Positions 37,347 through 46,154 of a DNA stretch of 64,000 nt are shown in pieces. Every line of letters begins with the position of its first letter. The stretch's first letter is position 1. Source of the stretch: Bradyrhizobium sp. CB1717 (GTDB taxonomy: Bacteria; Pseudomonadota; Alphaproteobacteria; Rhizobiales; Xanthobacteraceae). The notes under the pieces were generated by a model. It was not told where the DNA came from. It saw only the letters and a program-made list of their open reading frames with translations, and searched no databases. Both the position numbers and the translations under genes were made by a program. The stretch lies in the NCBI RefSeq assembly GCF_029714325.1, contig NZ_CP121666.1, forward strand, positions 1,302,001 to 1,366,000, given 5' to 3'.

Positions 37347-38078
37347 TCACAGCACACTCGCGCCTTCGTGCTGGAAGCCGAGATAGCTCGCAGCCACCCG
37401 CTCGTTCGCCGCGATGTCGCTGGCCTTGCCGCTGAGCACGAACTCGCCGAGCTCCATCACATAGGCCTGGTCCGCGATCTTCAGCGCGGCCTGCGCGTTC
37501 TGCTCGACCAGCAGCACGGAGACGCCGCTGGTGCGGAGCTCGGTCACGATGCGGAAGATGTCGGCGACGATGATCGGGGCAAGGCCAAGGCTCGGCTCGT
37601 CCAGCATCAGGAGCTTCGGCTCGCCCATCAGCGCGCGGCCCATGGCGAGCATCTGCTGCTCGCCGCCGGACAGCGTACCGGCGAGCTGCTTGCGGCGCTC
37701 CTTGAGCCGTGGAAACAGCGTATAGACCCGCTCGATCGAGGATTTCGCGCGGCTCCGCTCGATGCGGAAGGCCCCGAGCTCGAGATTGTCCTCGACATTC
37801 ATGGTCACGAACAATTCGCGGTGCTCCGGCACGAGGCCGAGCCCCATCGCGACGCGATCCTCGATGTCGAGCCGGGCGAGATCCTGCCCGGCGAAGGCGA
37901 CGCGCCCTTTCAGCGGCAGAATGCCCATGATCGCCGAGAGCAGCGTGGTCTTGCCGGCACCGTTGGCGCCGACGATGGTGACGATCTCATTGGCGCCGAC
38001 CTCGAGCGAGACCGAGCGGACGGCCTCGACCTTGCCATAGGCGACATGGGCGTCGGTGACGGACAACAGCGCGCTCAT
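37347..38078 (-). CDS. livF: ABC transporter ATP-binding protein (LivF type)
   Basis: This ATPase has 243 residues. It shows Walker A GANGAGKTT, the Q-loop region, the signature LSGGEQQMLAMGRAL, Walker B LLMLDEPSLGL and a switch His near the end, all in LivF form. Its ATG overlaps the stop of the fused permease-ATPase gene by 4 bases. With that fusion and the LivH-type permease it forms a complete importer minus its binding protein. The binding protein at 24038 is the best local candidate. Confidence 0.93.
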   Translation of the reverse strand: MSALLSVTDAHVAYGKVEAVRSVSLEVGANEIVTIVGANGAGKTTLLSAIMGILPLKGRVAFAGQDLARLDIEDRVAMGLGLVPEHRELFVTMNVEDNLELGAFRIERSRAKSSIERVYTLFPRLKERRKQLAGTLSGGEQQMLAMGRALMGEPKLLMLDEPSLGLAPIIVADIFRIVTELRTSGVSVLLVEQNAQAALKIADQAYVMELGEFVLSGKASDIAANERVAASYLGFQHEGASVL

Positions 38079-39844
38079 GCCGCCACTCCGAGATAGGCCT
38101 TGATCACTTCGGGATTGGTCTTGATCGTGGCGGGCGTGCCCTCCGCGATCTTGGTGCCGAAATCGAGCACCACGATGCGGTCGGCGAGGTTCATCACAAA
38201 GCCCATGTCGTGCTCGACCAAGAGCACGCTCATGCCGCCGTCGCGCAGCTCGCGCAAGAGCGCGGCGAGGCGCTGCTTCTCCATGTGGCGCAGGCCCGCG
38301 GCCGGCTCGTCGAGCAGCAGCAGCATCGGATCGACGCACAGCGCGCGGGCGATCTCGACGATGCGCTGCTGGCCCAGCGAGAGCGAGCCGGCGAGCTGGT
38401 GCATCTGCTCGGCGAGGCCGACGCGCTCGATCTGGCGCGCGGCTTCCGCAAGCAGTTTTGCCTCGTCGGCGCGGTCGAGCCGCAGCATCGAGGCGATCGG
38501 GCCGGAATGGCCGCGCAGATGCGCGCCGATCGCGACATTCTCCAGCACGGTCATGTCGGGGACCAGCTTGACGTGCTGGAAGGTCCTGCTGATGCCGAGC
38601 TTGACGATCTCCTGCGGCGGCGCCTTGTCGACCTTCCTGCCGAGCACCGAGATCGAGCCCGAGGTCGCCGACAGCACGCCGGTGATCAGGTTGAAGGTGG
38701 TGCTCTTGCCGGCGCCGTTCGGTCCGATCAGCGCGACGATCTCCTTGGCCTGGACGTCGAAGGAGACGTTGTTGACCGCGACCACGCCGCCGAATTGTTT
38801 TCGCGCCTTTTCGACCTGGAGCAGGACGCCGGCCTCGGCGGGCGCGCGGGTGCGCTGCTCCAGCTTCAGCGAGGTATCCGGCTTCTTGCCGCTGGTGCGC
38901 TCGGGCAGGAACGAGATCAGCCAGGGCCACAGGCCGCCGGGGGCGAGCTGCAGCAGCGCCACCAGCATGATGCCGAACACGATGGTCTCGACCTGGCCGG
39001 AGCCGGGCAGGATCAGCGGCAGATAGCTTTGCAGCACCTCCTTCAGCACCACGACGATCGCCGCGCCCAGCACGCCGCCCCAGACGTAGCCGGCGCCGCC
39101 GACCACCGCGATGAAGAGATATTCGATGCCGGCCTGCGCGCCGAACGGCGTCGGGTTCACCGCGCGCTGAAGATGGGCGTAGAGCCACCCCGAAAGGCCG
39201 GCCAGCACTGCGGCGTGGATGAACACCAATAGCTTGGCCCGCGGCGTGTGCACGCCGAACGCCTCGGCGGCGACATGGCCGCGTCGGAGCGCGCGGATGG
39301 CGCGGCCGGTGCGGGAGTCCAGCAGGTTCATTGTGAGCCAGGCCGAGAGGATCACGGCGACCCAGATCGCGTAATAGATCGAGCCGGGCGAGAGCATCTT
39401 GAACGTGCCGATCGACAGCGGCGGGATCGCCGAGATGCCGTCGTTTCTCCCTAGGAATTCCAGCTTGCTGAAGAGGTAGAACAGCCCGAGCCCCCAGGCG
39501 AGCGTGCCGAGCGGCAGATAGTGGCCGGAGAGGCGGACAGTGATCAGCCCGAGCAGCACCGCCAGCGATCCGCTGACGATGAGCGACAGCGGCAGCGTCA
39601 GCCAGGGCGACAGTCCGTAGGACGTCGACAGCACCGCGGTCGTGTAGGCGCCGAAGCCGACGAAGGCCGCCTGCCCGAATGAGGTGAGGCCGCCGACGCC
39701 GGTCAGCAGCACGAGGCCCATCGCGACCAGGGCCGCAAGGCCGATATTGTCGAGCAGCACGATCCAGAACGGCGGCATGCCCGGGACGAACGGGATCGCC
39801 GCCATGACAAGTGCGAAGACGAGGATGGGAAGCCGGCTCTGCAT
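38075..39844 (-). CDS. fused ABC permease-ATPase (LivM-LivG fusion)
   Basis: This protein has 589 residues. Residues 1 to about 310 are a LivM-type permease with eight or so helices (GGLTSFGQAAFVGFGAYTTA, GAGYVWGGVLGA). After a charged linker (RTSGKKPDTSLKLEQRTR), residues about 345-589 are a LivG-type ATPase with Walker A GPNGAGKST, signature LSLGQQRIVEIARAL and Walker B LLLLDEPAAGL. In most systems these are separate proteins. The four-component R. palustris CouPSTU importer has fewer parts than the usual five, which would fit such a fusion. It lies 7 bases from the LivH-type gene. Confidence 0.93.
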   Translation of the reverse strand: MQSRLPILVFALVMAAIPFVPGMPPFWIVLLDNIGLAALVAMGLVLLTGVGGLTSFGQAAFVGFGAYTTAVLSTSYGLSPWLTLPLSLIVSGSLAVLLGLITVRLSGHYLPLGTLAWGLGLFYLFSKLEFLGRNDGISAIPPLSIGTFKMLSPGSIYYAIWVAVILSAWLTMNLLDSRTGRAIRALRRGHVAAEAFGVHTPRAKLLVFIHAAVLAGLSGWLYAHLQRAVNPTPFGAQAGIEYLFIAVVGGAGYVWGGVLGAAIVVVLKEVLQSYLPLILPGSGQVETIVFGIMLVALLQLAPGGLWPWLISFLPERTSGKKPDTSLKLEQRTRAPAEAGVLLQVEKARKQFGGVVAVNNVSFDVQAKEIVALIGPNGAGKSTTFNLITGVLSATSGSISVLGRKVDKAPPQEIVKLGISRTFQHVKLVPDMTVLENVAIGAHLRGHSGPIASMLRLDRADEAKLLAEAARQIERVGLAEQMHQLAGSLSLGQQRIVEIARALCVDPMLLLLDEPAAGLRHMEKQRLAALLRELRDGGMSVLLVEHDMGFVMNLADRIVVLDFGTKIAEGTPATIKTNPEVIKAYLGVAA

Positions 39845-39851
39845 CTTAGCC

Positions 39852-40892
39852 TCAGTCCTTCTCTTCTTCGACCGCGGGCGCTGCGAGCGAGCGCAGCAGC
39901 AGCACGGGGATCAGCAGCATGAAGACGATCACTTCCTTGTAGTTGGAGGCATAGAAGGACGAGAACGCCTCGACGATGCCGACGACCAGCGCCGCGACGG
40001 CGGTGAGGGGATAGCTGACGAGTCCGCCGATGATGGCGGCGACGAAGCCTTTCAGGCCGATCAGGAAACCCGAGTCATAATAGAGCGTCGTGATCGGCAC
40101 GATCATGATGCCCGACAGCGCGCCGATGACCGAGGCGAGCAGGAAGGCGATCTGCCCCGACAGCGTGGTGCGGATGCCCGCCAGCCGCGCGCCGAGCCGG
40201 TTCACGGCGGTTGCGCGCAGCGCCTTGCCGTAGAGCGTCAGGCCGAAGAACAGCCAGAGGCCGACGATGAAGGCGATGGTGATGGCGTAGACGGTGATGC
40301 TCTGGCCGGTGAAGCGCAGCGCGCCGGCGGTGAAGGCGCCGGACAGCACGGCAGGCCCGCGCTGGCCCTCGGCGCCGAAGAACAGCAGGCCGAGGCCCTG
40401 CAGTGCGAGGTGCACGCCGACGGATGCGATCAGCAGCACCAGCACGGAGGTGTGCGCCAGCGGCTGGAAGGCGATGCGGTAGAGATAGAGGCCGATCATC
40501 GCCACGATCACCAGCGACAGCGCGATGCAGACCGCCACCGGCGGCTTCTGCGCGGCGAAGTAGATGGTCAGCGCCAGCACGATGGAAGGCAGCACGATGT
40601 TGGTGATGAAGCTGCGGACGACCAGCCGCCCATGCAGCGCCTTGCGCGCCACGAACAGGTCGAAGGCGAAGGCGCCGATGCCCAGCGCGAGCGCGAGCTT
40701 GGCCGTGCCCGGCATCTGGCCCGCGGCCAGCGAGGCGTAGGTCAGCGCGCCATAGGTGACGAATTCGCCCTGGGGAATGAGGATGACGCGGGTGACGGCG
40801 AACACCAGCACCAGCGCCAGGCCGAGCAGCGCGTAGATTGCGCCATTGGTGATGCCGTCCTGCACCAGGAACAGCATGATGGTGGTGTTCAA
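39852..40892 (-). CDS. livH: ABC transporter permease (LivH type)
   Basis: This permease has about 346 residues and eight helices. GITNGAIYALLGLALVLVFA is the usual LivH start, and an EAA-like loop lies near the middle. The most likely start is the TTG at 40892, with GAGGGGGAGC upstream; the ATG at 40877 is an alternative. A longer frame reaching 41000 would run through the putative MarR operator and lacks family sequence. It is first in the livH / livMG fusion / livF operon and is divergent from the MarR gene. Confidence 0.92.
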   Translation of the reverse strand: MNTTIMLFLVQDGITNGAIYALLGLALVLVFAVTRVILIPQGEFVTYGALTYASLAAGQMPGTAKLALALGIGAFAFDLFVARKALHGRLVVRSFITNIVLPSIVLALTIYFAAQKPPVAVCIALSLVIVAMIGLYLYRIAFQPLAHTSVLVLLIASVGVHLALQGLGLLFFGAEGQRGPAVLSGAFTAGALRFTGQSITVYAITIAFIVGLWLFFGLTLYGKALRATAVNRLGARLAGIRTTLSGQIAFLLASVIGALSGIMIVPITTLYYDSGFLIGLKGFVAAIIGGLVSYPLTAVAALVVGIVEAFSSFYASNYKEVIVFMLLIPVLLLRSLAAPAVEEEKD

Positions 40893-40977
40893 GACCGGAC
40901 GCTCCCCCTCAAGATTGGGGACCGGCCTCCGCAATTGCGGTGGATGGTCCCCACACAGCCATTGAAATACGCTGACG

Positions 40978-41014
40978 ATATTTGATATGGTCCATAACAA
41001 TTATCAAATATAAC
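40978..41014. promoter_or_regulatory. putative MarR operator (site D), ABC/marR divergent promoter
   Basis: An inverted repeat, ATATTTGATA (40978-40987) and TATCAAATAT (41002-41011), has a 14-base spacer. The right half, 41000-41014, read on the minus strand as GTTATATTTGATAAT, fits the RTTATRTKNKATAAY dyad. It lies between the marR and livH start codons. Confidence 0.65.
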
Positions 41015-41069
41015 ATCAAGGGTGGGGAGCGACCCGTCCCGAATTTAGCGGGATTACGAGCACGAGGCG

Positions 41070-41591
41070 ATGACCGTTTCCAAAACCGCTGAAAAGTCTT
41101 CCGAAAAGCCGGCCGACGCGGCCAAGGGCCGCAAGGACGCGGGCGAGCCGCAGACGGAAGCCCTCCAGCTCGGCGAGCTTTCCGAGCAGCTCGGCTATGT
41201 CCTGAAGCGGGCACAGCTCAAGGTGTTCGAGAACTTTTTGCGCTGCATGGCCTCGCTCCAGCTGACGCCGGCGCAGTTCTCGGTGCTGCTGCTGGTCGAG
41301 AAGAACCCCGGCCGTAACCAGACCGAGATCGCCTCCACGCTCGGCATCCTCAGGCCGAACTTCGTGGCCATGCTCGACAATCTCGAGAGCCGCGACCTTT
41401 GCGCGCGGATCCGCTCCACCAACGACCGCCGCTCGCACATCCTGGTCTTGACCGACAAGGGCAAGGCGGTGCTGGCGCGGGCCAAGAAGCTCGTCGCCAC
41501 CAAGCACGAGGCGCGGCTGAACGATCTGCTCGGCCAGGCCAACCGCGAAGCCCTGATCGGGATGCTCTCGAAGATCGCGAACGAGTTTTGA
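41070..41591 (+). CDS. MarR-family regulator (CouR-like)
   Basis: This MarR protein has 173 residues. A Lys/Glu-rich N-terminal tail (about 40 residues) precedes the winged helix with LTPAQFSVLLLVEKNPGRNQ, EIASTLGILRPNFVAMLDNL and the wing DRRSHILVLTDKG. In R. palustris the MarR protein CouR represses p-coumarate genes and is released by p-coumaroyl-CoA. The adjacent ABC importer and CoA-ligase locus make this a likely counterpart. Three matching dyads in the locus could be its operators. Confidence 0.88.
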   Translation: MTVSKTAEKSSEKPADAAKGRKDAGEPQTEALQLGELSEQLGYVLKRAQLKVFENFLRCMASLQLTPAQFSVLLLVEKNPGRNQTEIASTLGILRPNFVAMLDNLESRDLCARIRSTNDRRSHILVLTDKGKAVLARAKKLVATKHEARLNDLLGQANREALIGMLSKIANEF

Positions 41592-41664
41592 GGCTCCGCT
41601 GTCGGGCGGCGAAGCTGAAATCGCGTGTCTCTGAACTGCTGGGCTCTAGCCGCGGGACACCCTG

Positions 41665-41695
41665 CGCTCCCTCCCCGCAAGGGGGGAGGGAACGC
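41665..41695. repeat. short GC-rich palindromic repeat
   Basis: CTCCCTCCCCGCAAGGGGGG and onward forms a compact hairpin between the convergent marR and glycerate-kinase genes. It resembles the ends of the longer elements at 23771 and 62901. Confidence 0.65.
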
Positions 41696-41716
41696 AGCGG
41701 AGCGTGGGGCGCCCTC

Positions 41717-43000
41717 TCAATCGACCAGGATGACGCGAATATCATTCACGTTCGTCAGCGTCGGGCCGGGCTGCAGCAGATCCCCCGTCGCCTCGAAGAA
41801 CGTCGTCGCGTCGTTGTTGTCGAGATAGGTCTGCGGCTGCAGCCCTTGCGCCTTCATCTTCGCAAACGTCGCCGCGTCGATCAGCGCCCCGGCGGGGTCG
41901 GTCGGGTGGCCGGCGCCGCCATCGGCGCCGTCGGTATCGCCGGCGAGCGCCGAAATGTTCGGCGTGTCCTTGAGCAGCTCGGCGAGTGCCAGCGCGTATT
42001 CCTGGTTGGGACCGCCGCGCCCGTTGCCGCGCACGGTCACCGTGAGCTCGCCGCCGGAGAGGATCGCGATGCGCTTGCCTTGCGCGCGGGCCTGAAGCGC
42101 GAGCTTCGCGTGATTGGCCGCGACCTCGCGCGCCTCGCCCTCGAGATCGGCGCCGAGATCGATGGTCTCGTAGCCGGCCTCCTTCGCAAGCTTCACCGCG
42201 GCGTCCAGCGATTGCTTGGGCCGCGCGATCAATTCGAACGACGCGCGCGCGAAGGCGGCATCGCCGGGCTTGCAGCTTTCATTGGCGGGATCGTCGAGCG
42301 CGCGGCGCACGGCATCGTCGATGTCGAGCCTGTACTTTGCCACGATCGCGCGCGCGTCGGCGAGCGTGGTCGGATCGGGCACGGTGGGGCCGGAGGCGAT
42401 CGCGGAGGGGTCGTCATGCGGCACGTCGGAGATCGCGAGCGTGACGATCTCGGCCGCGTTTCTGCCGGCCCGCGCGAGCCGCCCGCCCTTGATCCGCGAC
42501 AGGTGTTTCCGGACGACATTCATCTCGCCGATCGGCGCGCCCGAACGCAGCAGCGCCTTGTTGACCGCCTGCTTCTGCGCAAAGCTGATGCCGTCCACCG
42601 GCGCGATCCAGTTCGCCGAGCCGCCGCCGGTGAGCAGCACCAGCAGCAGATCGTCAGGGCCAGCCTCGCCGGCGAGCGCCAGCGTGTCGGCCGCGCCCTT
42701 CAGGCCGGCCTCGTCGGGCACGGGATGACCGGCCTCGACCACGCGGATGCGGCGCGTCGGCACGCCATAGCCATGGCGCGTGGTGGCGATGCCGACCAGC
42801 CGCTCCGGCGCAAGTTTTAACGTGTCGAGATAGTGCCGTTCCGCCGCCGCGGCCATCGCGCCGGCACCCTTGCCGGCGGCGAGGCAGATCACGCGTCCTT
42901 TGGGCGCGGGGCGCAAGTGCGGCGCCAGAATCGTATTTGGATGGGCGGCGGCAACGGCGGCGTCGTAGAGCGCGCGGAGCAGGGGACGTCGGTCGGTCAT
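41717..43000 (-). CDS. glycerate 2-kinase (MOFRL/GckA type)
   Basis: This protein has 427 residues. VICLAAGKGAGAMAAAAERH near residue 37, VVEAGHPVPDEAG, LLTGGGSANWIAP and the C-terminal MOFRL part (LSGGELTVTVRGNGRGGPNQ, then AGDTDGADG) identify the type II glycerate kinase, also annotated as hydroxypyruvate reductase TtuD. It phosphorylates D-glycerate to 2-phosphoglycerate in glyoxylate or tartrate metabolism. The ATG at 43000 fits the family start. It is not obviously tied to its neighbours. Confidence 0.92.
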   Translation of the reverse strand: MTDRRPLLRALYDAAVAAAHPNTILAPHLRPAPKGRVICLAAGKGAGAMAAAAERHYLDTLKLAPERLVGIATTRHGYGVPTRRIRVVEAGHPVPDEAGLKGAADTLALAGEAGPDDLLLVLLTGGGSANWIAPVDGISFAQKQAVNKALLRSGAPIGEMNVVRKHLSRIKGGRLARAGRNAAEIVTLAISDVPHDDPSAIASGPTVPDPTTLADARAIVAKYRLDIDDAVRRALDDPANESCKPGDAAFARASFELIARPKQSLDAAVKLAKEAGYETIDLGADLEGEAREVAANHAKLALQARAQGKRIAILSGGELTVTVRGNGRGGPNQEYALALAELLKDTPNISALAGDTDGADGGAGHPTDPAGALIDAATFAKMKAQGLQPQTYLDNNDATTFFEATGDLLQPGPTLTNVNDIRVILVD

Positions 43001-43138
43001 GACGAAAGGCCTTAGGCGGACAGAAGAGGCTGGCGGCAAATGTGTCGGTCACATGCCTACCGCATTGGCCGCGAAAGCGTAAGCGGGCTTTACCATCATT
43101 CGATTGTGCAATCGCGTGATCATAATCGGCGGGCAAGC

Positions 43139-43173
43139 AAAAACCCCCTGCGCGATCAGCGCAGGGGGTTTTT
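43139..43173. terminator. intrinsic terminator after the third binding-protein gene
   Basis: A 15-bp perfect stem (AAAAACCCCCTGCGC with GCGCAGGGGGTTTTT, 5-base loop) begins about 20 bases past the minus-strand stop at 43196. It has T or A runs on both sides and works in either direction. Confidence 0.92.
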
Positions 43174-43195
43174 CGTCGTCGTGTATTTCAGTCTT

Positions 43196-44425
43196 CTAGC
43201 CGCCGACGTCGGCGCTGATCACGTCGCCGAACAGCTCCCATTTTTCGCCCTTGAACTTCTCGAGCTGGAGCTGGCTGATCGGCGCAAAGTCGGTCGGGGA
43301 GGTGTTGATCTGTACGCCCGGCAGCAGCACCTCGGTGCGGAAGTTCTTCAGGTTGGCGGCCTGCTTGATGACGTTCTCGCGCGTGAGATTGTCGCCGCAC
43401 TGCTTGAGGACCTGGACGAGGGTCTGCGCGACGCCGTAGCCGACGATGGTGCCCTTATCGAGCTTGTCGCCCTCGGGGAAGTACTTGTTCATGAACGCCA
43501 GGAACTCCTTCATGCCGGGGTCGTTCGTCCACGCCGGATCCGCAGCGTCCTTGAGATAATCGGCGGAGATGATGTCCTGGCCGTTCTCGAAGCCGGCGGG
43601 CTTCATCACGCTGCCGACGTTGGCGGAGACGTTGTTGAGGAAGTGCAGCGGCTTCCAGCCGATCTCTGCGTTCTTCTTGATCGCCTGTGCCGCGAATTTC
43701 GGCGTGGTGATGTTCATGAAGACGTCGGCGCCGGTCGACTTCATCTTGACGATGTGGCTGTCGATGGTCGGCTCGGAGGTCTCGTAGCTCTCCTCGATGA
43801 CGATCATCGAGGCGGCCTTGGCTCCCAGGCCGTCCTTCAGGCCCTTCAGATAGTCCTTGCCGTAATCGTCGTTCTGGTAGAGCACGGCGATCTTGGCGTC
43901 CGGCTTGTTCTTGAGCAGCCACTTCGCATAGATCTGCGTCTCGCTCTGGTAGTTGGGCTGCCAGCCCATCGTCCACGGGAAGTTCTGCGGATCGTTCCAC
44001 TTGGTGGCGCCGGTGGCGACGAACAGCTGCGGCACCTTCTTCGAGTTCATGTATTTCTGGATCGCCGAGTTCGGCGGCGTGCCGAGCGAGTTGAAGATGA
44101 ACAGCACCTCGTCGCTCTCGACCAGCTTGCGCGCCTGCTCCACCGTCTTCGGCGGCGAATAGGCGTCGTCATAGGAGATGAAGTTGATCTTGCGGCCGTT
44201 GATGCCGCCTTCTTCGTTGATCTTCTTGAAATAGGCGGCTTCGGTCCGCCCGATGATGCCGTAGGCGGAGGCCGGTCCGCTGTAGGGCATGATGTTGCCG
44301 ACCTTGATCTCGGTATCGGTCGCGCCGGTATCGTATTTCTTCTGGGCCGATGCAGTGGAGGCCGAGGCCGCAATGAGCGCAAGCGCCAGTGACGCGGCCG
44401 CAAGTTTGCCGGTGACAGCGGGCAT
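43196..44425 (-). CDS. ABC transporter substrate-binding protein, paralog 3
   Basis: This Peripla_BP_6 protein has 409 residues and a signal peptide (LAAASLALALIAASASTASA). The mature start QKKYDTGATDTEIKVGNIMP is nearly the same in the next two binding proteins, as is WTMGWQPNYQSETQIYAKWL. It is the last of three tandem paralogs downstream of livG-F-H-M and has its own strong terminator. Its ligand is unknown. Comparable R. palustris proteins beside the pim genes are reported, as I recall, to bind fatty acids or dicarboxylates. Confidence 0.92.
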   Translation of the reverse strand: MPAVTGKLAAASLALALIAASASTASAQKKYDTGATDTEIKVGNIMPYSGPASAYGIIGRTEAAYFKKINEEGGINGRKINFISYDDAYSPPKTVEQARKLVESDEVLFIFNSLGTPPNSAIQKYMNSKKVPQLFVATGATKWNDPQNFPWTMGWQPNYQSETQIYAKWLLKNKPDAKIAVLYQNDDYGKDYLKGLKDGLGAKAASMIVIEESYETSEPTIDSHIVKMKSTGADVFMNITTPKFAAQAIKKNAEIGWKPLHFLNNVSANVGSVMKPAGFENGQDIISADYLKDAADPAWTNDPGMKEFLAFMNKYFPEGDKLDKGTIVGYGVAQTLVQVLKQCGDNLTRENVIKQAANLKNFRTEVLLPGVQINTSPTDFAPISQLQLEKFKGEKWELFGDVISADVGG

Positions 44426-44533
44426 TCCTATCTCCCTAATTTTCTTGGTGTGTGTGCATCCCTTTTCTTGACTTGATTGTTTTTGGCGACGCGGCCGTAA
44501 TTCAATACGATTTGCCTGGGGCCTTCAACAGAA

Positions 44534-44560
44534 AGCCCCCGCGACGGCGTCGCAGGGGCT
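44534..44560. terminator. weak hairpin between binding-protein genes
   Basis: A 12-bp stem with one mismatch (AGCCCCCGCGAC with GTCGCAGGGGCT, 3-base loop) lies upstream of the paralog 3 gene. It has only a short T run on the minus strand and could attenuate read-through from paralog 2. Confidence 0.5.
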
Positions 44561-44661
44561 GCTCCTTTAGTAGTCAAGGGGTGGGTGTGCGCCCGTGTGT
44601 GCGGGTGCGAGAAGGCGTCGCTCCCTCTGATTGACGAATATACAGCAAACAATCTTCGGTT

Positions 44662-44759
44662 TCGTAGGGTGGGCAAAGGCGCGCTCTTCGCGCCGTGCCC
44701 ACGATCTGTCGGGGTTGGATAGAGATGGTGGGCACGCTTCGCTTTGCCCACCCTACGAA
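44662..44759. repeat. palindromic intergenic repeat (GTAGGGTGGGCAAAGGCG family)
   Basis: The outer arms TCGTAGGGTGGGCAAAGGCG and CTTTGCCCACCCTACGA are near-exact complements. It is the second copy of the element at 34613-34711 and lies between binding-protein paralogs 2 and 3. With the weak hairpin it accounts for most of the 369-base gap. Confidence 0.8.
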
Positions 44760-44794
44760 CTTGCCCTATTCGATCGATCTCGGGTTGAGGAGGC

Positions 44795-46021
44795 TCAGTG
44801 GTTCACCTCGCTCGAGATGACGTCGCCGAACAGCTCCCATTTCTTGCCCTTGAATCGCATCATCTGCAGCTGCTCGATCGGGGCGAAATTGTCGGGTGCG
44901 GTGTTGATCTTGATGTCGGGCAGCAGCGTGTCGGGCGCGAAATCCCGGATGCTGGCGGCCTGCCTCATGACGTTCTCGCGGGTGAGATCGTCGCCGCACA
45001 TCTGCAGCACCTTCACCATGGTCTGGGCTGCGGCATAGCCGAACACCACGCCGGCATCGAGCTTGTTGGCCTTGGGCGCGTACTGCGCCAGGAAATTGTA
45101 GAACTTCTTCATGCCGTCGTCGGCATTCCACTGCGGGTCCGAGCCGTCCTTGGTGTAGGTGGCCGACAGGATGCCTTGCGAGACCTCGAGGCCCGCCGGC
45201 TCCAGCACGCCGCCGACCGAGGCCGAAACGTTGGAGATGATGTGCATCGGATGCCAGTTGATCTCGGCCGCCTTCTTGATCGCCTGTGCGGCGAATTTCG
45301 GCGTGGTGATGCTGATGAAGACGTCGGCGCCCGAGGCCTTCAATTTCACGACGTGCTCGTCGATCGCGGGCTCCGAGGTGTCGTAGCTGTCTTCCAGCAC
45401 GATCATCGAGGCCTTCGGACCGAGGCCTTCCTTCAGTCCCTTCAGATAGTCCTTGCCGAAATCGTCGTTCTGGTAGAGCAGGGCGATTTTCGCGTCCGGC
45501 TTCTCCTTCATGATGTACTTGGCGTAGATCCGCGCCTCGCTCGCGTAGCTCGGCTGCCAGCCCATGGTCCAGGGATATTGCTTCGGATCGTTCCATTTCG
45601 ACGCGCCGCTCGCCACGAACAATTGCGGCACCTTCTTCTCGTTCATGTATTTGCGGATCGCGGCATTGGTGGAGGTGCCGAGCGAGCCGAAGATCAGCAG
45701 CACCCCGTCGCTCTCGACCAGCTTGCGCGCCTGCTCCACCGTCTTCGGCGGCGAATAGCCGTCGTCGTAGGAGATGAACTTGATCTTGCGGCCGTTGATG
45801 CCGCCCTCGGCATTGATCTTGTTGAAATAAGCTTCCTCGGTCCTGCCGATCGCGGCATAGGCGGAGGCCGGCCCGCTATAGGGCATGATGTTGCCGATCT
45901 TGATTTCGGTATCGGAAGCGCCGCTGTCGTATTTCTTCTGCGCCAGCACCGGGCTCGTCATCGCGGTGCACAATGCAAGGGCGGCCGAGACGGCCACAAC
46001 TTGAAAACGAACGGCAGTCAT
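44795..46021 (-). CDS. ABC transporter substrate-binding protein, paralog 2
   Basis: This binding protein of 408 residues has signal peptide VVAVSAALALCTAMTSPVLA and then QKKYDSGASDTEIKIGNIMP. It shares long identical stretches with paralogs 1 and 3 (KKVPQLFVASGASKWNDPKQ, LLYQNDDFGKDYLKGLKEG). AGGAGA precedes the ATG at 46021. A terminator upstream (46086-46109) separates it from paralog 1, so it may have its own promoter. Divergence of the ligand pocket among the three may widen the substrate range of one importer. Confidence 0.92.
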   Translation of the reverse strand: MTAVRFQVVAVSAALALCTAMTSPVLAQKKYDSGASDTEIKIGNIMPYSGPASAYAAIGRTEEAYFNKINAEGGINGRKIKFISYDDGYSPPKTVEQARKLVESDGVLLIFGSLGTSTNAAIRKYMNEKKVPQLFVASGASKWNDPKQYPWTMGWQPSYASEARIYAKYIMKEKPDAKIALLYQNDDFGKDYLKGLKEGLGPKASMIVLEDSYDTSEPAIDEHVVKLKASGADVFISITTPKFAAQAIKKAAEINWHPMHIISNVSASVGGVLEPAGLEVSQGILSATYTKDGSDPQWNADDGMKKFYNFLAQYAPKANKLDAGVVFGYAAAQTMVKVLQMCGDDLTRENVMRQAASIRDFAPDTLLPDIKINTAPDNFAPIEQLQMMRFKGKKWELFGDVISSEVNH

Positions 46022-46085
46022 TGTTCTCCTACCCCGGGCTGGATCGGCAGCATTGAACAAGATTGACGCCCGGCGTCAACAAAAA

Positions 46086-46109
46086 GCCCCCGCGATCGCT
46101 CGCGGGGGC
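46086..46109 (-). terminator. intrinsic terminator after binding-protein paralog 1
   Basis: A 10-bp perfect stem (GCCCCCGCGA with TCGCGGGGGC, 4-base loop) lies 45 bases past the stop of the gene ending at 46155. It is followed on the minus strand by TTTTTGTTG. Confidence 0.88.
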
Positions 46110-46154
46110 CTATCGATGTCCGGACTATGATGCCAGGACTATGACGTCAGCGTG

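Noticed and set aside
44534..44560. Strong terminator splitting the binding-protein genes
   Set aside because: The stem has a mismatch and only a short T run, so I listed it as a weak hairpin instead.
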